Source: UBA4416 sp020846025
GTDB lineage: Bacteria; Bacteroidota; Bacteroidia; B-17B0; Aurantibacillaceae
Length of the DNA: 44,941 nt
Direction: 5' to 3'
Assembly: GCA_963169295.1 (NCBI GenBank)
Contig: CAUJDD010000063.1
Location: forward strand, 1-44,941
Positions 1-7,719 of this stretch are shown one piece after another. The stretch's first letter is position 1, and each line of letters begins with the position of its first letter. Below the pieces are notes generated by a model, which ran no database searches, had not been told where the DNA came from, and saw only the letters and a program-made list of their open reading frames with translations. Both the position numbers and the translations under genes were made by a program.

Positions 1-806
1 ACAGTTGTAGTGGTTGTGTCTGTACAATTCATAGCATCTTTTACAACGATAGTATAAGTACCTCCAGGTAAATTGTTTATTGATGCATTATCATCATTAT
101 CTCCTAAACCATCATTACTCCAATCATATATAATAGGTGCATTGCCATCTTGTGTATTTGCAGTTAATGTTGCGTTGGATGCGCTAGTACAGATGACTAC
201 ATTTTCTATCTCATCTAATGTGATAGGTAAATAAGCACCAGTTGTTTTTTCAATTTCAAAGGCGATGATATAAGTTTGAGGGCAAGATCCATCACTTGAA
301 GTTTGAATATATTGTGTAGTATAAGTACCATTAGCAGTTGGTACTGTATAAGTCATAATTTGAGGTGAAAAAGAGCCTTGAATAGATCCTGAATTAGTAG
401 CAGGGGTTGAAATATCATCGTTTTCATAGCCTGTCCAAGTTATGCTCAATTGGCTGGGAATATCGCTTTTACATAAATATGTATGGTTGAAAAACTCACC
501 AGTTGTTGGAGTAAATACAGCGCCATTAGTTGCCGTAGGACTACAAGAAAAAGGACCATTATTATTATTGATGAAAACATAATTACAAGCGCCTATTATC
601 CCAGTTACAGGCGAATTATTGCTGTTTGCAGCTGGTGAATTATCAGTTGCTTTAAACTCAAATAGAAAATCGCTATTATCAGGACCCGCATCACAATCTA
701 TGTTTGAAGAAACAGCCACACTTTTAACTGCAACTTTAATTTGTACCTGAGCCTGAATTTGTATAAAGCATACAACAACAAATAAAGTTAATAAGATTCT
801 TTTCAT
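1..806 (-). CDS. SprB-repeat secreted surface protein (partial, C-terminus outside window)
   Basis: The reading frame starts at ATG 806 and runs off the left edge with no stop, so at least 268 residues are present. Residues 1-20 form a clear signal peptide (MKRILLTLFV, then hydrophobic residues ending in QAQ). A Cys- and Asn/Thr-rich beta-type region follows, and the last part seen carries a SprB-type repeat (around NLPGGTYTIVVKDAMNCTDT) that begins after a Cys-containing strand. SprB repeats occur in large Bacteroidota adhesins and gliding proteins exported by the T9SS; the expected C-terminal sorting domain would lie outside the window. A terminator lies just upstream, so this gene should have its own promoter. 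The exact function is unknown. Confidence 0.75.
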   Translation of the reverse strand, partial: MKRILLTLFVVVCFIQIQAQVQIKVAVKSVAVSSNIDCDAGPDNSDFLFEFKATDNSPAANSNNSPVTGIIGACNYVFINNNNGPFSCSPTATNGAVFTPTTGEFFNHTYLCKSDIPSQLSITWTGYENDDISTPATNSGSIQGSFSPQIMTYTVPTANGTYTTQYIQTSSDGSCPQTYIIAFEIEKTTGAYLPITLDEIENVVICTSASNATLTANTQDGNAPIIYDWSNDGLGDNDDNASINNLPGGTYTIVVKDAMNCTDTTTTT

Positions 807-840
807 GATTAGTTTAATTAAAATATGCCCACTAAAATAC

Positions 841-868
841 AAAAAGCCACCGAAATGAGTGGCTTTTT
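841..868 (-). terminator. Rho-independent terminator of the thioredoxin-like gene
   Basis: A perfect 10-bp inverted repeat (841-850 and 859-868, AAAAAGCCAC/GTGGCTTTTT) encloses an 8-base loop. It lies 22 bases past the stop of the gene ending at 890. On the minus strand the second arm itself ends in five T, as expected for an intrinsic terminator. Confidence 0.8.
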
Positions 869-889
869 GTTAGTTTAATGTGTTAAAAT

Positions 890-2407
890 TTATTGTTTTA
901 CCGCTTTATATTCTTTTTCCATTTGCTTTACTATATCTTTCACTTGCTCAGTACCTATGCGTTTAGCTTTTATGTGTTTTGTTTTGTCTAGCATATATAT
1001 TACTGGAGTAGAGTAGATGTCGTATTTTTCTTTAATATTATTTACATGTACGCCATCATAAACATTCATCCAGTCTAGTTTATGTTCAATGATGTATTTA
1101 CGCCACTTTTCATAATCATGTTGAGTATATACCGCAAATACTTTTATGTCATAACCTTGTTTCTTTAAATCGTGATATTCTTCTAATAATTTAGGAATTT
1201 CGGTTTTACAATGACCACAATCTACGTCCCAAAATACTAAAACAAAGTAATCAGCTTTTACTCCATACATTGAAATAAATGTTTGAGCTAAGGTTTGTGC
1301 ATTATCATAATATAATTTAGTAGCGCCTGTACTTGTTTTCACGGTATCAAAGCCCATTTTAGCAATAACTTTTTGTGTGATAGTGTCAATCATTAAAAGT
1401 TCAGGCGCTTGGTTGCCTAAAAGTAAAGGTTCAATAATTCGTCCTCTTTCTAGTATTTTTTGAATAGTTGCTTCGTCGTACACTTCCTTAGCCATTCCAG
1501 ATTTTACATATTTATTAATAACGTGTACAAATACTTTATCAAATCCCATAATTTTTGATGATTCGGATGTGTAGAGAAAATGAGCAAGCATTAATTTATG
1601 TAATAAGGTGCTAGGTTTTGTTTTTGCCATCATTCTATCCATCTCTAAAATCATACTATCTGGATTTTGAATAACTACATTATTAAAGTATTTCTTTAAT
1701 CGATCTGAAAAAAATGGTGTACGCATTGTTCCGTCATCTTGAAAATTTACTCCATCCCAAAAATGCGTTTTATAATATACATAATTGTATAGGCTGTCAG
1801 GTCGGCCATTAGATGCTTTGGGAATTTCTTTGGCTTCTTTCTCCATTTTTTGCCCTATTACTTCAGAAATATACGAGCCCTTATGTTGCTGTAAAAAATT
1901 ATTTTCATATGCAATTACCGACTCATTCATAGCTCTACCTTTCTCTATCATAAAAGTAGCAGAATCTTTTGAAGACATACCTTTTGTTTTTGCTTTCATG
2001 CTATTAAATTCTTTGTTTTTGTCTGTAATAAAACGGATATAAGTAAAAAAATCGTCGTTTTCTTTGGATGTGGGTGATTTAAGATGCTTTACAATATCGG
2101 CTGTATCAGTTGTAATGGTTAACTTTTGCGTTTCATCTGTGATAAAAAAATCAAAGTAACGAGCTTTATCTTGACTAACTAAATAATATACTCCTTTCTC
2201 TAATTTTTTCTTTCCTTTAAATATGATATTTCCTTTTACAACTTTTTTGCAAGTATCTGCCAAATAGGATTTATCAAATTGATAAAATGCTAAAAAAGCC
2301 ATGGTATCTTTGCAATATTTAAAATTGATTTTGATTTCGTATCCTTGAGAAAATGCTGTTGTAATCGTTATTAATAATCCTGAAAGAGTGAGGAGTGTTT
2401 TTTTCAT
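890..2407 (-). CDS. TlpA-like thiol-disulfide protein with DUF4369/DUF5106-type N-terminus
   Basis: This 505-residue exported protein has a signal peptide (residues 1-20, ending AFSQ). An N-terminal beta-rich DUF4369-like region (about 22-110) is followed by a helical DUF5106-like region (about 150-330) and a C-terminal thioredoxin/TlpA fold (about 335-500). The redox motif is CGHC at 397-400, preceded by the strand FVLVFWDVD; a cis-Pro loop is visible in YSTPVIYML. In Bacteroidota such proteins act as periplasmic or envelope-bound thiol-disulfide reductases whose substrates are mostly unknown. The ATG start gives the signal peptide directly. An exact -7 element sits about 56 bases upstream and a strong terminator follows, so it is probably monocistronic. 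Confidence 0.8.
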   Translation of the reverse strand: MKKTLLTLSGLLITITTAFSQGYEIKINFKYCKDTMAFLAFYQFDKSYLADTCKKVVKGNIIFKGKKKLEKGVYYLVSQDKARYFDFFITDETQKLTITTDTADIVKHLKSPTSKENDDFFTYIRFITDKNKEFNSMKAKTKGMSSKDSATFMIEKGRAMNESVIAYENNFLQQHKGSYISEVIGQKMEKEAKEIPKASNGRPDSLYNYVYYKTHFWDGVNFQDDGTMRTPFFSDRLKKYFNNVVIQNPDSMILEMDRMMAKTKPSTLLHKLMLAHFLYTSESSKIMGFDKVFVHVINKYVKSGMAKEVYDEATIQKILERGRIIEPLLLGNQAPELLMIDTITQKVIAKMGFDTVKTSTGATKLYYDNAQTLAQTFISMYGVKADYFVLVFWDVDCGHCKTEIPKLLEEYHDLKKQGYDIKVFAVYTQHDYEKWRKYIIEHKLDWMNVYDGVHVNNIKEKYDIYSTPVIYMLDKTKHIKAKRIGTEQVKDIVKQMEKEYKAVKQ

Positions 2408-2462
2408 ACTTGATGAATATAGAGTTGATATTTTAATATTGTTATTTTTAATTAGATTATTC

Positions 2463-2470
2463 CAAAAATA
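2463..2470 (-). promoter_or_regulatory. Candidate Bacteroidota -7 element (TATTTTTG)
   Basis: On the minus strand the sequence reads TATTTTTG, an exact match to TAnnTTTG, about 56 bases before the ATG at 2407. No TTTG is seen at the usual distance for a -33 element, so the assignment is tentative. Confidence 0.3.
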
Positions 2471-2598
2471 AGGAATTATTTCCTGAGTTAAGTTCTCAAA
2501 TTTATAACCATTCGGTTTTTGTGTAAATTAAAATATGTTAAATGATATATATAATTGAGTAATTAACAAATTTGCTTGAGTGAAAATGTATTTTGAAA

Positions 2599-4914
2599 TC
2601 AATCAATGGATTTGTGGTTATAGAGCGTATAACCAAAATGGAAGAAAAAGGAAAAACTGTTATCATTTTTGTCGTAATAATTAACCCCAAGACTAATTGG
2701 GCCAATTGGAGTATGATATACTAATGCTCCCATTCCTAAAAAATGATGATATAAGAATGGAGAACTGTATTCGGAGGTATTGTCTGATTTTTTGAGGATA
2801 GAATATACGGGCTGATATACATACGCTTCAAACCGAACATCAAGATTTTTATAAGGGGTGGCAATGGCTTTTAATCCACCTGCCACGTATTGATGTGCTC
2901 TATAATCATCAATAAATAAAGTTTTACTCTCTGGTATTGGATTAAAGGATGGAGCAGATAAAATAGATGCTTGGTAATTTCTGAAAAAATCTTGTGAAGA
3001 ATAAACACCTTCGCCATACACACCAATTTTAAAATACTTAATAGGCTTAATATACTTATCAATGGTTAGTTTTATGTTAAACCATTGATGCCAAGGTCCT
3101 TTTATTACTTTTACACTATCGGTTGCCGTACTTCCAGGATAATAAATTTCATTTCCACTTACTCCCTTTATTCTAAGTAATAAGTTAGTGCCTTCTGTAG
3201 CATATTGTTTTCTGTTTAATGTATTAATGTGATAGGCTATTTGTGCATAAGAGAAGTCAAATAAACTTACATCACTAGTGTCTAATTTTGTAAATTGTGG
3301 AACTTGATAATATTTGTTTTTCCATTCGCTATACCCTCCTGTAGCTACAATTTTACCTATATTACCAACAGGTGCACCTACATTAATTTCTCCAAAAATA
3401 TCTTCTTGAATAAGATAGGCAGGTTTTTCAAAATCATAGAATAGGGCACTACTGCGATAATAATCCCATCGAGAAATAGTAAAGGATGGCTCAATATAAA
3501 AAGGGATACGAGTTGGAAAATCAAAACGGATTTTTGAAAGTGAACTTGAATTTAATTTACCTAAATAACCATTGGCATAAACTGTTATACCAATACGGCC
3601 GATATAATTATATTGAGCACCTAAGAAAAAATGACTTATTGGACGGTTAGAGATATTTCCACCTACATCAAAAAATAAATGTTTTTCTCTTTTAGCATTT
3701 AAGGTTAATATGTATTTACCAGTTGCAGTATCTAGCTTAGAAATGGGATAAGCTGATTTTATTTTTTCATCTGCCATTAATCTAAAATATTGCTTCTTTA
3801 ATCTTTTTAAAGTGAGTGGTTTATGGCTAGATAGTATGCTTTTAGTAATAAAATAGCTCATCCCTTTTGATGCACCATTTACTTGAATTTTGTCAAAAAT
3901 AACATGATTAGGAGCTGTCTTTTCTCTAAATAAAATCCTTTTATTGGTTAATTCACTTTGATTTTGGAACTGTGTAATGTAAGATTTAATTACTGGAATT
4001 TGTCGTATTGTAGCAGCATAACCACTATCAATTAATCTTTGTACTGATTCGAAATTAAAAATGCTGACATCTGCCCAAGGTTCAATTATAACGCTATTAT
4101 CACAAATAGGTTTAAAATTGCTTTTATTCATAAGCATATTGCGTAGTTGTAAGTAAATGTTGTCGTCGCTTGGTTTTACTGAGTTCTCCGTTACCACACT
4201 ACCTATCATCACATCAGGATAGAGTTCGTCGTACATAACATTGGTTGGAAAATTATTATATAATCCACCGTCAAACAAAAGCACACTATCAATAGTAATT
4301 GGTCTTATATAAAAAGGATAACTCATAGAAGCCCTAATGGCAGAAGGTAAATCGCCATCCCTAAAAATCACACTTTCTTTAGATTCAATATCTGAGGCAA
4401 CACATCTAAAAGGAACAAATAAACTATCAAAATTATATTTAGATACGGCATTGGCAGAGGCAAATGTTTCCATTAAATAATAGTCTATTGGCACCGAATT
4501 GATTAGATTAGTAGCTAAGTTACCAATTAAAGAGTTGTTTAAGTTAAGTTTTAAAGTACGCCAAGAGGCATAATCGTCTCTTTTCCTTAAATAGTAGCCA
4601 TATTTTGGAGACATCTCGCCTTTAGTAAGATTAGCAAAGGCTTCATCTTTTACTATTTTAGCAATTTCAGTGGGAGAATACCCAGAGGCATATAACCCTC
4701 CAATTACGCTTCCAATAGACGTACCAGAAATACAATTTATAGGTATGTGATTTTCTTCTAATGCCTTAAGTACACCTATGTGCGCTATACCACTAGCACC
4801 GCCGCCACTTAATACAATACCCACTTTTTGAGCAAATAAATAGTTAAGGCTTGTACTAAATATAACTAAGGCTAAAATCTTAACCCAACTTCGGATATAC
4901 GAACTTACTATCAA
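2599..4914 (-). CDS. Patatin-like phospholipase with POTRA and outer-membrane barrel (PlpD/type Vd-like)
   Basis: The 771-residue product has a signal peptide (1-29, ending YLFAQ) and then a patatin domain (about 31-235). The oxyanion glycine loop GGGASG is at 37-42, the nucleophile Ser66 lies in GTSIG, and the dyad Asp215 lies in FDGG, so the Ser-Asp dyad is intact. A POTRA-like segment (about 340-400) and a C-terminal beta-barrel (about 410-771, alternating aromatic strands) follow. This is the layout of PlpD-type patatins, which place a lipase at the cell surface or in the outer membrane. The only start giving the signal peptide is TTG at 4914, with an in-frame TAA two codons upstream. A TAnnTTTG element ends only seven bases before it, so the message may be almost leaderless. 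Confidence 0.85.
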   Translation of the reverse strand: MIVSSYIRSWVKILALVIFSTSLNYLFAQKVGIVLSGGGASGIAHIGVLKALEENHIPINCISGTSIGSVIGGLYASGYSPTEIAKIVKDEAFANLTKGEMSPKYGYYLRKRDDYASWRTLKLNLNNSLIGNLATNLINSVPIDYYLMETFASANAVSKYNFDSLFVPFRCVASDIESKESVIFRDGDLPSAIRASMSYPFYIRPITIDSVLLFDGGLYNNFPTNVMYDELYPDVMIGSVVTENSVKPSDDNIYLQLRNMLMNKSNFKPICDNSVIIEPWADVSIFNFESVQRLIDSGYAATIRQIPVIKSYITQFQNQSELTNKRILFREKTAPNHVIFDKIQVNGASKGMSYFITKSILSSHKPLTLKRLKKQYFRLMADEKIKSAYPISKLDTATGKYILTLNAKREKHLFFDVGGNISNRPISHFFLGAQYNYIGRIGITVYANGYLGKLNSSSLSKIRFDFPTRIPFYIEPSFTISRWDYYRSSALFYDFEKPAYLIQEDIFGEINVGAPVGNIGKIVATGGYSEWKNKYYQVPQFTKLDTSDVSLFDFSYAQIAYHINTLNRKQYATEGTNLLLRIKGVSGNEIYYPGSTATDSVKVIKGPWHQWFNIKLTIDKYIKPIKYFKIGVYGEGVYSSQDFFRNYQASILSAPSFNPIPESKTLFIDDYRAHQYVAGGLKAIATPYKNLDVRFEAYVYQPVYSILKKSDNTSEYSSPFLYHHFLGMGALVYHTPIGPISLGVNYYDKNDNSFSFFFHFGYTLYNHKSID

Positions 4915-4920
4915 TCCTTA

Positions 4921-4928
4921 CAAATTTA
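4921..4928 (-). promoter_or_regulatory. Candidate -7 element (TAAATTTG) of the patatin gene
   Basis: On the minus strand the exact match TAAATTTG lies six bases before the TTG start at 4914. If used, transcription would begin within a few bases of the start codon. No -33 TTTG is visible about 20 bases upstream, which weakens the call. Confidence 0.3.
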
Positions 4929-5022
4929 CCCGATTTTTTTATAGCTGATAATTTTCGCCTAAAATATTTTATTTACTGAATAATTTTACTTACTTAGCAG
5001 ACTAATCAAAATGTAAGATTTT

Positions 5023-6099
5023 GTGATAAAGTACGTTGTTAAAAAAATATTGTACAGTTTGTTGGTTTTATTTGGCGTTATCACTGTGATATTTTTCTTA
5101 TTTAATGTTTTACCTGGAGATCCTGCTACTATAATGCTTGGTCAAAGGGCTAATAAAGAGTCTATTGAGGCTATACATAGAGATTTAGGAACTGATAAGC
5201 CAATTATGGAACAGTATGCTAGATATTTGAATGATTTATCGCCTATTTCAGTTCATAATAACCAAAATAATAAGAGTTTGTGGTTTCTTAATCCAACAAA
5301 GTACTCATGGATACCACTTTTTACGATAGGGAACAATAAATCTGTGGTTTTAAAATATCCTTATTTAAGAAGATCATATATTACTCAGCGTCAAGTTTCG
5401 GATATTGTAAAGGAAACTTTGCCAGAAACTGCTGTATTGGCTTTTACGTCTATCATAATTGCATCAATAATAGGAATTTTCTTGGGCATTATAAGTGCTG
5501 TAAGACATAATTCTTTTTACGATAAATTTTCTTTGGTACTATCAGTTCTTGGAATGGCGGCTCCTTCATTTTTTGTGGGATTGATTATTGCATGGCTTTT
5601 TGGCTACGTGTTAAGAGATTACACTGGATTATCGCCCACTGGAAGTTTATATGATATTGATGTATGGGATGGTGAAGTGTTGAAATTAAAAAATCTTATT
5701 TTGCCTGCCATTACCTTAGGAGTTAGACCTTTAGCTATTGTCGTACAATTGATGCGTAGTTCGCTATTAGATGTAATGAGCCAAGATTATATCAGAACTG
5801 CAAAGGCTAAGGGGTTAAAATTAAAAACAGTGATTATAAAACATGCGCTTAAAAATGCCCTAAATCCTGTAGTTACTGCTATTTCTGGTTGGTTTGCAGG
5901 CTTAATGGCTGGAGCTGTTTTTGTTGAATATATTTTTAGTTGGAAAGGAATTGGTTACGAAGTTTTTGAAGCGCTAACAAAAAATGATTTGCCAGTTGTA
6001 ATGGGTACAACAATTATTTTTGCTGCAATTTTTGTGGCAACTAACATTATAGTTGATATAATTTATGGTGTTTTAGATCCACGCGTAAGAATAAAATAA
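5023..6099 (+). CDS. DppB/OppB-type ABC transporter permease (orphan)
   Basis: This 358-residue inner-membrane protein has a first membrane helix at about 9-29 followed by the family motif around LPGDPA. Further helices lie at about 135-160, 170-195, 225-245, 285-305 and 325-350. The EAA loop that contacts the ATPase is at about 256-283 (DYIRTAKAKGL ... ALKNALNP). An insertion of about 60 residues (68-125) in the first periplasmic loop makes it longer than typical DppB (about 310-340). The start is GTG, with TAA three codons upstream in frame. No partner permease, ATPase or binding protein is present nearby. Its stop overlaps the tpiA start by one base (TAATG), so translation is likely coupled. 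Confidence 0.88.
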   Translation: MIKYVVKKILYSLLVLFGVITVIFFLFNVLPGDPATIMLGQRANKESIEAIHRDLGTDKPIMEQYARYLNDLSPISVHNNQNNKSLWFLNPTKYSWIPLFTIGNNKSVVLKYPYLRRSYITQRQVSDIVKETLPETAVLAFTSIIIASIIGIFLGIISAVRHNSFYDKFSLVLSVLGMAAPSFFVGLIIAWLFGYVLRDYTGLSPTGSLYDIDVWDGEVLKLKNLILPAITLGVRPLAIVVQLMRSSLLDVMSQDYIRTAKAKGLKLKTVIIKHALKNALNPVVTAISGWFAGLMAGAVFVEYIFSWKGIGYEVFEALTKNDLPVVMGTTIIFAAIFVATNIIVDIIYGVLDPRVRIK

Positions 6100-6857
6100 T
6101 GAGTCGTAAAAAAATAGTAGCTGGAAACTGGAAAATGAATAAATCGTCTCATGAGGCCAAAAGCTTAGTTGAGAATATCTTAAATCAGGTTAATGAGTTT
6201 GACGATGTAGTTAAAATTATTATTCCACCATTTCCTTATTTAGATTCTGTAGGTCAATTATTAAAAAATAAAAGTAATTTTTATTTAGGAGCTCAAAATT
6301 GTCATACACATGATAAAGGGGCATTTACAGGAGAGGTGAGTGCATTAATGTTGCAATCGGTAGGTTGCCAATATGTTTTAATTGGGCACAGTGAGCGGAG
6401 ACAATATTTTAAAGAGAAAGATGCAGATTTTATATTGAAAATAAAAGAGGCACTTGCCCATCAACTTATTCCTATTTATTGTATTGGAGAAACTATTCAC
6501 GAACGAAAAACCGATAATCATTTTAAAGTAATTACCGAACAGTTGGTTTCAGTACTTAAATCATTTTCTGTTTCTGACTTTAAAAAAATGATTATTGCCT
6601 ATGAGCCTGTTTGGGCTATTGGTACTGGTGAAACCGCTACGGCGCAACAAGCTCAAGAAATGCACGCATTTATTAGAAGTGTTGTTGTAGATTTATTTGA
6701 TTCAGTAATAGCTAATGACATTCCAATTTTATACGGAGGAAGTTGTAATCCTAAGAATGCACAGGAGTTATTTGCTTGTAAAGATGTAGATGGTGGTTTA
6801 ATTGGTGGAGCTTCTTTAAATGCCGATGATTTTTGTAAAATTATTTTTTCTTTCTAG
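6099..6857 (+). CDS. tpiA: Triose-phosphate isomerase
   Basis: The 252-residue product interconverts dihydroxyacetone phosphate and glyceraldehyde 3-phosphate in glycolysis and gluconeogenesis, in the cytosol. The catalytic residues are intact: Asn10 and Lys12 in NWKMN, His97 in IGHSERR and Glu169 in AYEPVWAIGTG. The phosphate-binding GGSCNPKN and GGLIGGASL loops near the C-terminus are also present. Length is normal for the family. The gene overlaps the upstream permease by one base and is followed 32 bases later by prmA, so the three form a likely operon with no functional relation that I can see. Confidence 0.98.
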   Translation: MSRKKIVAGNWKMNKSSHEAKSLVENILNQVNEFDDVVKIIIPPFPYLDSVGQLLKNKSNFYLGAQNCHTHDKGAFTGEVSALMLQSVGCQYVLIGHSERRQYFKEKDADFILKIKEALAHQLIPIYCIGETIHERKTDNHFKVITEQLVSVLKSFSVSDFKKMIIAYEPVWAIGTGETATAQQAQEMHAFIRSVVVDLFDSVIANDIPILYGGSCNPKNAQELFACKDVDGGLIGGASLNADDFCKIIFSF

Positions 6858-6889
6858 TTCTTGCTTATTTACTTTTATTTTTAGAGGTT

Positions 6890-7714
6890 ATGAATTACAC
6901 CCAATATGTTTTTATAGTAACTCCACCTGAACCTGGTACGGATATATTAATTGCCTTACTTGGCGAATTAGGCTTTGAGAGTTTTGTACAAACAGATGTT
7001 GGTTTTGAGGCCTACATTCATTCAGAAAATAAAGTAGAAACTGATATAAACTTATTAAGTTTTGATGATTTTACTTTTAATTATAAAAAGTGCGAGATTC
7101 CAAAAACAAATTGGAATGAAGAGTGGGAGAAAAATTTTCATCCAGTATTTGTTGATGATTTGGTATGTATTAGAGCTCATTTTCATGAGCCACAATCTCT
7201 GGTTAAATTTGATATTATTATTACGCCTAAAATGAGTTTTGGAACAGGGCATCATGATACTACATGGTTAATGAGTAAAACCATGTTTGATATACCATTA
7301 AAGAATGCTCGTGTTTTAGATATGGGATGTGGGACTGGTATTCTTGCAATTCTAGCCAAATTACTTGGTGCAAGGACTGTGATGGGGATTGATATTGATG
7401 ATTGGAGTATAGAAAATTCAATTGAGAATGCAGAGATAAATCAAATATCAGATATTGAATTTAAGAAAGGAGATGTTAGCCTTTTACCTAAAACGCCTCA
7501 ATTCGATACAATTCTAGCTAATATAAATAAAAATGTTTTGAAGAATGATATGGCTTCATATTACCAATGTTTAAATAATGACGGTTATTTGTTATTAAGC
7601 GGTTTTTTTACAACTGATGTAGAGGAACTGCGTGCATTAGCAACATCAATTGGGTTTAAGTTTGAACAAAATTTTAATAAGAATGAATGGGCAGTAATCA
7701 AACTGAAAAAATAA
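6890..7714 (+). CDS. prmA: Ribosomal protein L11 methyltransferase
   Basis: This 274-residue class I SAM-dependent methyltransferase modifies Lys/alpha-amino groups of ribosomal protein L11. The family signatures are NWNEEWEKNFHPV (74-86) and PKMSFGTGHHDTT (113-125), then SAM motif I DMGCGTGILA (144-153). The post-motif II ILANINKNV is a variant of the more usual N-I-L-A-N-P-L form. The N-terminal substrate-recognition domain is short, as in other Bacteroidota versions. It is the last gene of the plus-strand trio and converges on the S46 peptidase gene with only five bases between stops. Confidence 0.95.
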   Translation: MNYTQYVFIVTPPEPGTDILIALLGELGFESFVQTDVGFEAYIHSENKVETDINLLSFDDFTFNYKKCEIPKTNWNEEWEKNFHPVFVDDLVCIRAHFHEPQSLVKFDIIITPKMSFGTGHHDTTWLMSKTMFDIPLKNARVLDMGCGTGILAILAKLLGARTVMGIDIDDWSIENSIENAEINQISDIEFKKGDVSLLPKTPQFDTILANINKNVLKNDMASYYQCLNNDGYLLLSGFFTTDVEELRALATSIGFKFEQNFNKNEWAVIKLKK

Positions 7715-7719
7715 TTATC

